Assembly: GCA_946409475.1 (NCBI GenBank)
Contig: CAMJWQ010000042.1
Span: 1 to 14,513 of the forward strand
Origin: an uncultured Lachnospiraceae bacterium
Lineage (GTDB): Bacteria > Bacillota > Clostridia > Lachnospirales > Lachnospiraceae
DNA: 14,513 bases
Direction of reading: 5' to 3'
This document shows positions 1-7,372 of this stretch, piece by piece. Below the pieces are notes generated by a model that saw only the letters and a list, made by a program, of their open reading frames with translations, did no database searches and was not told the origin of the DNA. The position numbers and the translations under genes were made by a program. How positions within the stretch are numbered: the first letter of the stretch is position 1; every line of letters starts with the position of its first letter.

Positions 1-959
1 AAATTAATGAAGCCGGTGGTATCAACGGAAAAACGATCGCCTTAATTAAAGAAGATGACCAGCAGGACCCTAAGACAGCGGTATCGGCTGTTAATAAGCT
101 GGTTTACAGTGATGAAGTAACGGCCGTTATCGGTACGGTAAACAGCTCCTGTACATTAGCTATGATGGATGTTACGGAAAGTGCCGGAATTCCGTTGATC
201 ACACCTATTTCCTCCGGTATTTCCATTACGGATCCCGGCAACAAGTATGTGGCACGTTTACAGGCATCCGATACACAGCAGGCAAAGGCTATTACGGAAT
301 ATGCTATTCTTAAGGGCTGTTCCAAAATTGCCGTTATGTATCAATCGGATGATTACGGTACAGGCGGAAAGGATGTAGTGGAAAAGGTATTAAAAGATAA
401 CGGCATTGAACCTATTGCAATCGAAGCGTTCGATCCGTCTGCAACGGATATGTCCTCCCAGTTATTAAAAATCAAGGAATTAGGACCGGAAGCAATTATT
501 ATGTGGACAATGTATACGCCTGCGGCAACCATTGCAAAACAGGCGGAGCAGTTAGGCCTGAGCGATGTTCTGCTGTTAGGCGGCGGTGGACTGACGAATG
601 CAAAATTATATGAACTGGCCGGAGAGTCTGCTATAGGTATCTGCAATACCCAGACCTTCTTCCCGGATAAAACGAAAGCATCCGAGGCAGCAGCAGCTTT
701 TATTGATGCTTATGAAGCGGAATATGGGGTAACACCGGATTCCAATGCGGCTATGTCCTATGACTCTATGATGGTTATGGCAGAAGGCTTAAAAGCCTCT
801 GAAAACCTGACCGGTGATGAAATTATGGCGGGTATTAAAGCGGTAAAAGATCTTCCCCTCGCAACCGGAACCATCAGCATTGATGAAAACGGCGATGCAA
901 ACAGAGACATTCTCATTATTCGTTTGATTGAGGACGGAAAATACGAATTGGTAAAATAA
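1..959 (+). CDS. ABC transporter substrate-binding protein, Liv/HAAT type (5' end missing)
   Basis: The reading frame is open from the window edge (first full codon at position 3) to the TAA at 957-959, giving 318 visible residues. The first residues read INEAGGINGK, and IPLITPISSG follows at about visible residues 63-72. Both are typical of the first lobe of periplasmic-binding-fold type 1 (LivK/AmiC-like) proteins. The visible part lacks only the signal peptide or lipobox and roughly the first 50-60 residues, so the truncation comes from the window, not from a broken gene. Such proteins sit outside the membrane and deliver amino acids, amides, urea or similar small polar ligands to the permease encoded just downstream. 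The ligand cannot be read from the sequence. The catabolic genes that follow suggest a pyrimidine or ureido compound such as orotate, which is inference. An internal ATG at 162 is not the start, because homology runs well upstream of it. Confidence 0.9.
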   Translation, partial: INEAGGINGKTIALIKEDDQQDPKTAVSAVNKLVYSDEVTAVIGTVNSSCTLAMMDVTESAGIPLITPISSGISITDPGNKYVARLQASDTQQAKAITEYAILKGCSKIAVMYQSDDYGTGGKDVVEKVLKDNGIEPIAIEAFDPSATDMSSQLLKIKELGPEAIIMWTMYTPAATIAKQAEQLGLSDVLLLGGGGLTNAKLYELAGESAIGICNTQTFFPDKTKASEAAAAFIDAYEAEYGVTPDSNAAMSYDSMMVMAEGLKASENLTGDEIMAGIKAVKDLPLATGTISIDENGDANRDILIIRLIEDGKYELVK

Positions 960-1054
960 ATTTTAGCAAAAAGTGAATGGTACTTAAAATCTAAAATTAT
1001 CGGCAACAGTTTACTGAAGCAGTCTGTATGATTTCAACCATTGAGTGTAGCTGA

Positions 1055-1111
1055 ATCCGGATGTGCTGTTAACACATCCGGATATCTGAAATTATCCGGA
1101 CTGTTTTATTT
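1055..1111 (+). promoter_or_regulatory. Two mutually exclusive stem-loops between the binding-protein gene and livH
   Basis: The 202-base gap 960-1161 holds no gene. Hairpin A pairs 1055-1065 (ATCCGGATGTG) with 1073-1083 around a 7-base loop, giving a perfect 11-bp stem. Hairpin B pairs 1077-1084 (TCCGGATA) with 1093-1100 (TATCCGGA) around an 8-base loop, and the T-rich CTGTTTTATTT follows. B uses the right arm of A, so only one can form at a time. This could be an attenuator, or a processing and mRNA-stability element that keeps the binding protein more abundant than the permease, as is common in Liv operons. Pairing is seen directly; function is inferred. Confidence 0.55.
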
Positions 1112-1161
1112 CATTATATAAAGGTAAAGGATTTATTAATATAGAAAAAGGAGTTGTAAAT

Positions 1162-2037
1162 ATGTACTTGCTGCAGCAGTTAATACAGGGAATATCTCTG
1201 GGAAGTATATATGGTTTGGTGGCATTGGGTTATATATTGATATGGCAGGCATGGGGAATCCTGAATTTTGCCCAGGGAGAGGTATGTGCCATCGGTGCCT
1301 TTTCTTTGCTGGTCTTACATATGGAATGCGGACTGCCTGTTTATCTGGCATTTCCGTTAGCCATTGCCGTTGGAATGGTGATTAGCTATATAATTGAATT
1401 TATAGCATTCCGTCCGCTGCTGAAGGCCAATGATACGGGCAAGCTCATTGCCACCATAGGTGTCAGTATCTGTATAAGAAATTTACTTCGTATGATATTC
1501 GGGGCGGATGCCTTCTCTTTTCCCTCCATGTTTGGTGATACTCCGCAAAAAATCGGAGAATTGATTATCATACCTCAAAACATTTGGAATATGGTTATTG
1601 GTTTCGGCCTCGTGGCATTATTGAATCTTTTTCTTAGAAAAACCCGTATGGGAATTGCCATGCGTGCCACGGCCCAGGACAGGGATGCGGCCAGACTGAT
1701 GGGAATCAGTGTAAAAAGATCATTAACGGCCACTTTTGTTATGGCTTCCGTCATTGGAGCTATAGCAGGTATGCTCATATCTCCTATTTATCTTTTGATG
1801 GCGAATATGGGAGCCAGTCTGGGCACCAAAGGATTTGCGGCAGCGGTTCTTGGCGGTCTGGATTTCGCCAGCGGTGCCATGGTCGGAGGTATTATTTTAG
1901 GAGTTGCAGAATGTCTTGCGGCCGGATATGTATCAAGTGCGTATCAGTCTGCCATTGCATATATCGTTCTGTTCCTGGTGTTGATTTTAAAGCCCTCAGG
2001 TATCATGAGTAAAAAGAAAGCAGTAGAGAAGGTGTAA
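1162..2037 (+). CDS. livH: ABC transporter permease, LivH family
   Basis: This 291-residue integral membrane protein begins with QQLIQGISLGSIYGLVALGY (residues 5-24) and NFAQGE (35-40), the hallmark N-terminus of LivH permeases. The remainder alternates hydrophobic segments with short loops. The cytoplasmic coupling loop that docks on the ATPases is visible at about 168-182 (MRATAQDRDAARLMG). Length is normal for the family. The ATG at 1162 is supported by GGAG at 1150-1153 with an 8-base spacer. It forms one half of the heterodimeric channel with the LivM-type protein encoded immediately downstream. Substrate specificity lies mainly in the binding protein, so the symbol names the family and not proven leucine transport. 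Its stop codon touches the livM start. Confidence 0.93.
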   Translation: MYLLQQLIQGISLGSIYGLVALGYILIWQAWGILNFAQGEVCAIGAFSLLVLHMECGLPVYLAFPLAIAVGMVISYIIEFIAFRPLLKANDTGKLIATIGVSICIRNLLRMIFGADAFSFPSMFGDTPQKIGELIIIPQNIWNMVIGFGLVALLNLFLRKTRMGIAMRATAQDRDAARLMGISVKRSLTATFVMASVIGAIAGMLISPIYLLMANMGASLGTKGFAAAVLGGLDFASGAMVGGIILGVAECLAAGYVSSAYQSAIAYIVLFLVLILKPSGIMSKKKAVEKV

Positions 2038-3023
2038 TGATGAATTTTGCAAATATTTATAAGAAAACCCGTATTTGGATTATCCTGGCGGTCGCAGTTA
2101 TGCTTCCCTTTATAGTTACCAATAACTATTGGCTTCATATCGCCAATATTGCAGGAATTTTTGCGATTTGCAGCCTGAGTCTTAATTTATTAACAGGCTG
2201 TACCGGTTTGTTTTCCGTCGGACATATTGCATTTTACGGCATCGGTGCTTATACGGCTGCCCTTCTTGCTACAAAATTACATGCACATTTCTTTGTATCC
2301 CTCATTTGTGCCGGTATTATGGCAATGATTTTCGGCCTTATTTTAGGAATTCCGGCTCTCCGGCTAAAAGGAGTCTATTTAGCGATATCTACTTTGGCAT
2401 TTGGGGAAATCACTTATCAGGTTTTTGTTAACTGGACGGCGGTAACAAATGGTACGAGGGGGATATTGGGCATAGAGCCTCCCGTTATATTAGGAATTAA
2501 ATTTAATAATTACCAGAAATATTATTATCTGGTACTGCTTATTTTGGTGATTGTCGTTGTTTTAATACGTAACCTTCTTCATTCCCGAATAGGAAGAGCT
2601 CTTTTTTCCGTAAGAGAGGGAGAAATTGCTGCTTCCGCTCTCGGTGTGAATACCGTTATGTATAAGGTAATTGCCTTTGCCACCTCCTCCTTTTTTGCCG
2701 GCGTGGCAGGCTGCCTATATGCTTATGAGGTTCATTTTATTTCTCCGGAATCCTTTATTGGTGCGGAATCCGTATCGGTTTTAGCCATGATGGTGGTTGG
2801 CGGTATCGGAAGCATACCGGGCTCCATAGCAGGAGCTGTCGTACTGACCATAATACCGGAAGCGCTGCGTTCCGTTGGGGATATACGCCTCGTAATCTAT
2901 GGAGCTGCCATCGTTGCCATTATTATCTTTGCGCCGAAGGGAATCGGCGGCTTTCTGGAATGGGTGGACGGGCTTCTCATGGGCAGCCGTACCGGAAAGA
3001 AAATGGCGGAAAGGGAGGACTAA
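2037..3023 (+). CDS. livM: ABC transporter permease, LivM family
   Basis: This is a 328-residue membrane protein. LNLLTGCTGLFSVGHIAFYG (about residues 49-68), PALRLKGVYLAISTLAFGE (106-124) and TNGTRGI (138-144) are recognisable LivM signatures. The coupling loop around 187-204 (SVREGEIAASALG) should contact the nucleotide-binding subunits. Several hydrophobic helices precede and follow. ATG codons occur at 2037 and 2040. The near-consensus Shine-Dalgarno AGAAGGTG at 2027-2034 is spaced slightly better for 2040, so the protein may be one residue shorter. The first ATG overlaps the livH stop by one base (TAATG), which points to translational coupling. Together with LivH it forms the transmembrane pore of the importer. 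The fold and role are secure; the cargo is unknown. Confidence 0.93.
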   Translation: MMNFANIYKKTRIWIILAVAVMLPFIVTNNYWLHIANIAGIFAICSLSLNLLTGCTGLFSVGHIAFYGIGAYTAALLATKLHAHFFVSLICAGIMAMIFGLILGIPALRLKGVYLAISTLAFGEITYQVFVNWTAVTNGTRGILGIEPPVILGIKFNNYQKYYYLVLLILVIVVVLIRNLLHSRIGRALFSVREGEIAASALGVNTVMYKVIAFATSSFFAGVAGCLYAYEVHFISPESFIGAESVSVLAMMVVGGIGSIPGSIAGAVVLTIIPEALRSVGDIRLVIYGAAIVAIIIFAPKGIGGFLEWVDGLLMGSRTGKKMAERED

Positions 3024-3026
3024 ACC

Positions 3027-3788
3027 ATGAATATTATAGAAACAAAAAAAATGGGAATTACCTTTGATGGGCTGGTTGCCTTGCGTGATGTGGATTTTTC
3101 CGCAAAAAAAGGTGAAATTACCGCTATCATCGGTCCTAACGGTGCGGGTAAGACAACCTTTTTTAATTTAATTGCCGGATTTTATACACCGACGGAGGGC
3201 ACGGTTTATTTTAAGGGAAACAATATTACGAAATATAAACCTTACCAAAGAGCAGAACAGGGAATAGCCAGAACCTTTCAAAACATTAATCTGTTTAAGG
3301 ATATGTCGGTACTTGATAACGCGCTGGTAGGCCTGCATTGCCGCAGTAAGAGCAATGTACTGAGTTCCATGCTGCGTACGCCCGGGCAGAGAAAGGAAGA
3401 AAGGGCCATGAGGGAAGAGGTCATGGAATATTTGGCTTTTCTGGGATTAGACAGCTATAAGGACGAAAAAGCCGGAAGCTTGTCCTACGGCATGCAGAAG
3501 AACCTGGAAATAGCCAGAGCTTTGGCATTGCGGCCGGAAGTGATCCTGTTAGATGAACCTGCCTCGGGCTTAAATACCCAGGATTTAAGTGAATTATCCC
3601 AAAGAATATTGAAAATCCGTGACAAAGGAATTACCGTAATCCTGATTGAGCATAAGATGGATGTGGTAATGTCAATTTCCGATCGTATTGCGGTATTAAA
3701 TTTCGGTGAGAAAATTGCAGACGGATCCCCCGAAGATATCAGAAATGACCAAAAGGTTATTGAAGCTTATTTGGGTAAGGAGGAATGA
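3027..3788 (+). CDS. livG: ABC transporter ATP-binding protein, LivG family
   Basis: This 253-residue ATPase subunit has Walker A GPNGAGKT at 36-43, a Q-loop around Q85 in ARTFQN, the ABC signature LSYGM at 152-156, Walker B ending in LLDEP at 174-178, and the switch histidine H209 in IEHKMD. The LivG-typical insert lies between the Q-loop and signature (about 105-135). The signature reads LSYGMQK, where many LivG proteins have LAYGQQR, a mild variation that should not abolish activity. The start at 3027 has AAGGGAGG at 3011-3018 with an 8-base spacer and lies three bases after the livM stop. It powers transport on the cytoplasmic face as a heterodimer with LivF. All catalytic motifs are intact. 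Confidence 0.95.
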   Translation: MNIIETKKMGITFDGLVALRDVDFSAKKGEITAIIGPNGAGKTTFFNLIAGFYTPTEGTVYFKGNNITKYKPYQRAEQGIARTFQNINLFKDMSVLDNALVGLHCRSKSNVLSSMLRTPGQRKEERAMREEVMEYLAFLGLDSYKDEKAGSLSYGMQKNLEIARALALRPEVILLDEPASGLNTQDLSELSQRILKIRDKGITVILIEHKMDVVMSISDRIAVLNFGEKIADGSPEDIRNDQKVIEAYLGKEE

Positions 3789-3790
3789 AG

Positions 3791-4516
3791 ATGTTAAAGC
3801 TTGAAAACGTGAAGGTTGCCTATTCGAACATAGAAGTCCTTCACGGAATTAATATAGAAGTGAAAAAAGGTGAAATTGTTACCATAATCGGTGCAAACGG
3901 AGCCGGAAAAACCACGACCTTAAAATCAATTGCCGGGGTTTTACCAAAGAAAAAAGGAAGCCGTATCCTTTTTCATGATAAAGATATTACCAATTTTTTA
4001 GCGGAAAAGGTCGTTGCAGAAAGAATATCCTTATCACCGGAGGGAAGACACATATTTCCCGCTCTTACGGTACAGGATAATCTGGCGATGGGTGCTTACC
4101 TTAGATTCAGGGATAAAAAGGGAATTGAAGAAGATATGCAAAAGATATTTAAGATGTTTCCCCGTCTGGAGGAAAGAAAAAAACAGCTGGGGAAGACATT
4201 ATCCGGAGGTGAACAGCAAATGTTGGCCATTGCCAGAGCGTTGATGTCAAAGCCGGAGCTGTTGATGTTAGATGAACCCTCTACCGGATTAGCGCCTTTA
4301 ATTGTGCAGGAAATCTTTCAGATTATTAAGAAATTAAACCAAAAGGAAGGTCTGACTATCTTACTGGTGGAACAAAACGCAAAGATGGCCTTAGGTGTGG
4401 CAGACAGGGGATATGTGCTGAAGAACGGAGAAATCGTCATGAGCGATACCGGTGCAAATTTATTAAAGGATGATTCCGTAAGAGCTGCCTATCTTGGAGA
4501 AAATGTTTATAGATAG
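3791..4516 (+). CDS. livF: ABC transporter ATP-binding protein, LivF family
   Basis: This is a 241-residue ATPase subunit when started at the ATG at 3791. Motifs are Walker A GANGAGKT at 34-41, the LivF-type SPEGRHIFP at 82-90, the signature LSGGEQ at 137-142, Walker B ending in MLDEP around 159-163, and VEQN at 193-196, where LivF proteins normally carry Gln in place of the switch His. An ATG at 3785 overlaps the livG stop (ATGA). However, the strong ribosome binding site AAGGAGG at 3777-3783 leaves only one base before it and an ideal seven before 3791, so the later start is preferred. The protein pairs with LivG. It is the last transporter gene, and a 103-base gap with palindromes separates it from the catabolic genes. 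Confidence 0.94.
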   Translation: MLKLENVKVAYSNIEVLHGINIEVKKGEIVTIIGANGAGKTTTLKSIAGVLPKKKGSRILFHDKDITNFLAEKVVAERISLSPEGRHIFPALTVQDNLAMGAYLRFRDKKGIEEDMQKIFKMFPRLEERKKQLGKTLSGGEQQMLAIARALMSKPELLMLDEPSTGLAPLIVQEIFQIIKKLNQKEGLTILLVEQNAKMALGVADRGYVLKNGEIVMSDTGANLLKDDSVRAAYLGENVYR

Positions 4517-4528
4517 CAAGCAGCCTAT

Positions 4529-4569
4529 AAAAGAATTCTTTTAAGGAATAAAAGAGCCGGCCGGCTTTT
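4529..4569 (+). terminator. Pair of palindromes after livF; possible weak terminator or attenuator
   Basis: The 4517-4619 gap contains a perfect 14-base palindrome AAAAGAATTCTTTT (4529-4542) and a GC-rich palindrome AGCCGGCCGGCT (4555-4566). The second sits in an A-rich left and T-rich right context, so the RNA can fold as AAGAGCC / GGCTTTT (one G-U pair) around a GGCC tetraloop, ending in TTTT at 4566-4569. That resembles a short intrinsic terminator, but the U-run is brief and is followed by GAAAATAAAG. It may allow partial read-through into the amidohydrolase genes. I find no convincing promoter in the gap and no clear ribosome binding site for the next gene. Confidence 0.4.
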
Positions 4570-4619
4570 GAAAATAAAGAGTTTGAATAAAGTTTATTTA
4601 TAAGAAATGAGTTGACAGT

Positions 4620-6011
4620 ATGTTTGATTTATGTATCGAAAATGGAATTATGGTAACGGGTGATAAGGAAATAAAGAGCACGGTTTACATTAAGGATGAA
4701 AAAATTGCAGCCATCACAGAAGGCCCTCTTTCGGAGGGTGCGAAGCGGACAATAAATGCCGCCGGAAAGTACCTGTTTCCCGGATTTATTGATCCTCATG
4801 TGCATTCCAGGGATGGAGGAGCCACTTACAAAGAGGATTTTTATCATTCCACCAGAGCGGCCGCAAAAGGAGGCATAACCACCATTTTGGAAATGCCCAA
4901 TGCCGTGCCGGCCGTCATTAACAGGGAAGCCTTTCAAAAACAAAAGGATAACCTGGAATCAAAAGCTTATATTGATTTCGGCATGTGGGGACTCTGTCTT
5001 GGACGGACCAATAATCATGAGCTAAAAGAACTGAGAGATTCAGGAGTCATCGGATTTAAATTTTTCTGGGGCTATGCCATTAATAAAAGCAATTATAACC
5101 TTGTTTACAACTATGATAAAAAAGATACTTCGGTAATTCCGCCCCTGTCGGACGGAGAAATCTATACCATATTTGAGGAGATGGCAAAAATAAGGAAACC
5201 TCTTGCCATTCATGCGGAAAATGCCGGTCTAATCAGTGAATTGACGGAAAGGCTCAATACGGCCGATTACGAAAATGAATATGAAGCCCTGCTGGCGGCA
5301 AGACCCTCCGTAGCGGAAGAAACCATTGTAAAAACGGCGATTTCCTTTGCGGGGGATACCGGGGCAAGGCTTCATATCCTGCATATGAGTGCCGGGGAAA
5401 GTGTAAGGCTTTTAAGGGAGGCAAAGAAGGAAGGCTTAGCCGTTACGGGAGAAACAGCCCCTCATTATCTGTTTTTAACCAATAAGGATTATAAAAAGAT
5501 AGGCAATCAAATGAAGGGATATCCTCCCGTCCGTTATCAGGAGGACCAGGATGCTTTATGGCAGGGCTTGGTGGATGGCACTATTGATTCTATGGGATCG
5601 GATCATGCCCCCCATACGGAGGAAGAGAAGAAGGGGAGCCTATTTCAAATTCCTGCCGGTATGTGCGCAGTGGAAACCATGGTCCCCTTAATGCTTCATG
5701 GAGTAAGCCAGGGAAGAATCACAAAAACCCGGCTGGCAAAAGTATTGTCGGAAAATACGGCGAAGCTTTACGGTATCTATCCGGAAAAAGGTTCCCTGGA
5801 AATCGGAACGGATGCGGATATTACCATAGTTGATTTTACAAAAGAGCATACCATACGGAAAAATGAACTGTACAGCATCAGTAAGGTAACGGCCTTTGAC
5901 GGCTTTCAGACAAAAGGGCTGCCTGCTGCCACCATAGTGAGAGGAAGGGTGGTCATGGAAAACGGGGAGCTTACCTGTGAGGAAAGTAAGGGCAGATTCA
6001 TAAAAGCTTAG
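4620..6011 (+). CDS. Dihydroorotase-like cyclic amidohydrolase (candidate carboxymethylhydantoinase or second dihydroorotase)
   Basis: This 463-residue protein belongs to the amidohydrolase superfamily that hydrolyses cyclic amides. A complete binuclear metal site is visible: HVH at 60-62, K147 in GFKFF (the lysine expected to be carboxylated), H198 in AIHAE, H255 in ILHMS, and D328 in GSDHAPH. Two features point to dihydroorotase-like substrates rather than allantoin or dihydrouracil. Arg64 follows the metal motif (HVHSRD) and MPN lies at 92-94; the equivalent Arg and Asn bind the substrate carboxylate in dihydroorotases. It differs from the downstream pyrC product, which has Asp in place of the carboxylated lysine, so the two are not simple duplicates. 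A plausible reaction is ring opening of dihydroorotate or 5-carboxymethylhydantoin to N-carbamoyl-L-aspartate, which is inference. The generic alternative is allantoinase/hydantoinase. No clear Shine-Dalgarno precedes the ATG. Confidence 0.85.
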   Translation: MFDLCIENGIMVTGDKEIKSTVYIKDEKIAAITEGPLSEGAKRTINAAGKYLFPGFIDPHVHSRDGGATYKEDFYHSTRAAAKGGITTILEMPNAVPAVINREAFQKQKDNLESKAYIDFGMWGLCLGRTNNHELKELRDSGVIGFKFFWGYAINKSNYNLVYNYDKKDTSVIPPLSDGEIYTIFEEMAKIRKPLAIHAENAGLISELTERLNTADYENEYEALLAARPSVAEETIVKTAISFAGDTGARLHILHMSAGESVRLLREAKKEGLAVTGETAPHYLFLTNKDYKKIGNQMKGYPPVRYQEDQDALWQGLVDGTIDSMGSDHAPHTEEEKKGSLFQIPAGMCAVETMVPLMLHGVSQGRITKTRLAKVLSENTAKLYGIYPEKGSLEIGTDADITIVDFTKEHTIRKNELYSISKVTAFDGFQTKGLPAATIVRGRVVMENGELTCEESKGRFIKA

Positions 6012-6023
6012 GAGATGATGACT

Positions 6024-7322
6024 ATGGAGAATATGGGTACTTTTATAGCTGCCGGTGACATATTTATAACCAGAAGGCTGCCGGAGGACGGCTATGAAGG
6101 CCTTAGTGAGCTGGCCTCCTTCATAAAGGACCATGATATCAGATTTGCCAATCTGGAAGTTACCGTACATGACAGGGAAGGGTATCCCTTTTTATTCAGC
6201 GGCGGGACCTGGGCCATGGCAGACCCTGTGCTGCTGCAGGATTTAAAGGCTTATCATTTTAATGCATGGAATGGGGCGAATAATCATTCCATGGATTACA
6301 GTCACAACGGATTGCTGGCGACTATGGATAATTTAAGGAAACAGCAGATGAATTACGCGGGAATCGGAGAAAACCTTGCGGATGCCAGTGCACCTGTATA
6401 TATAGAAGCGAAAAATATGAGAGTGGCGTTAATTGCGGCGACCTCTACCTTTCACGAATCCTGGGCAGCGGGAAATCAACGGCTGGATATGAGGGGAAGG
6501 CCCGGTGTAAACCCCTTACGATTTACGACAAAATATCATGTGAAAAAAGAATATCTTGATGCCTTAAGGGAATTGGCCCCTCAAATCGATATAAATGCTC
6601 AGGAAAACTTAAATATAAAAGAGGGCTTTTCCATGGCACCGGATGCTTCCTTTCATTTTGGCAGTTACGATTTTATGGAATCCGGTGAAAACCGGCAGGA
6701 GACGAAGCCTCTTGAGAAGGATATGAAAAGAATGGAAGAATCCATTAAAGAGGCAAAAAAACAGGCAGACTGCGTCCTTGTCAGTATTCACTCCCATGAG
6801 ATGACGGGAGAGGATAAGGAAAAGCCGGCAGAATTCTTAAAAACCTTTGCCAGACGCTGTATTGATGCGGGTGCCAATGTGGTTTTAGGACATGGTCCGC
6901 ATATCCTTCGTGGAATTGAAGCTTATAAAAAGGGCCTTATTTTTTACAGCCTGGGGAATTTTATTTTTGAAAATGATACCACAACCCACCAGCCTGCAGA
7001 TTTTTATGAAAAATACCAAATGGATAATACCGCTATGGTAGGAGCAGGAATGGATAAACGGAGTAAAAACGGTCTGATAGGATTGGGAGTAAATGAGAAT
7101 GTATGGCGTTCCTGTCTGGCAGAGTGGAAGATGGCAGACGGAATGATAAGGGAAGTAAAGCTGTATCCCATTCATTTGGGGAAGGATTTGAAGCGTTATC
7201 GCAGGGGACTTCCCGTTTTACGCAGGGATGATGAGCTTTTACGGCATTTGGCAGAATTGTCTGAGGAATTCGGGACTGCGGTTCGCATAGAAAATCATGT
7301 AGGGATTGTGGAATTGAATTAA
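6024..7322 (+). CDS. CapA-family (PGA_cap) metallophosphatase-like protein
   Basis: This 432-residue protein belongs to the CapA/PgsA poly-gamma-glutamate synthesis family, which has a calcineurin-like metallophosphatase fold. Metal-site motifs are GD at 11-12, NLE at 43-45, GANNHSMD at 84-91, SIHSHE at 254-259, GHGPH at 289-293 and YSLGNFIF at 308-315. No signal peptide or membrane anchor is present, unlike membrane-bound CapA of capsule loci, so it is probably cytoplasmic. No capB or capC partner is nearby, so capsule synthesis is unlikely. The start at 6024 is chosen because AGGAG at 6010-6014 is nine bases upstream; the ATGs at 6015 and 6018 are too close to it. It begins 12 bases after the amidohydrolase stop, so the two are co-translated and probably functionally linked. 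Its substrate is unknown. Confidence 0.85.
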   Translation: MENMGTFIAAGDIFITRRLPEDGYEGLSELASFIKDHDIRFANLEVTVHDREGYPFLFSGGTWAMADPVLLQDLKAYHFNAWNGANNHSMDYSHNGLLATMDNLRKQQMNYAGIGENLADASAPVYIEAKNMRVALIAATSTFHESWAAGNQRLDMRGRPGVNPLRFTTKYHVKKEYLDALRELAPQIDINAQENLNIKEGFSMAPDASFHFGSYDFMESGENRQETKPLEKDMKRMEESIKEAKKQADCVLVSIHSHEMTGEDKEKPAEFLKTFARRCIDAGANVVLGHGPHILRGIEAYKKGLIFYSLGNFIFENDTTTHQPADFYEKYQMDNTAMVGAGMDKRSKNGLIGLGVNENVWRSCLAEWKMADGMIREVKLYPIHLGKDLKRYRRGLPVLRRDDELLRHLAELSEEFGTAVRIENHVGIVELN

Positions 7323-7372
7323 ATTATTATTAATACATAAATGATTGTCAAGTGATTAAAGGGGATTGGCAT

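Noticed and set aside
1104..1123. Promoter for livH around TATATAAA (1115-1122)
   Set aside because: No -35-like sequence occurs at a usable distance; the upstream bases belong to the hairpin arms.
3785..3790. ATG at 3785 as the livF start (ATGA overlap with livG)
   Set aside because: AAGGAGG at 3777-3783 is only one base from it, while the ATG at 3791 has a seven-base spacer.
4612..4617. TTGACA just before the amidohydrolase ATG, as a -35 box
   Set aside because: No -10-like hexamer lies 16-18 bases downstream, and a start there would fall inside the coding sequence.
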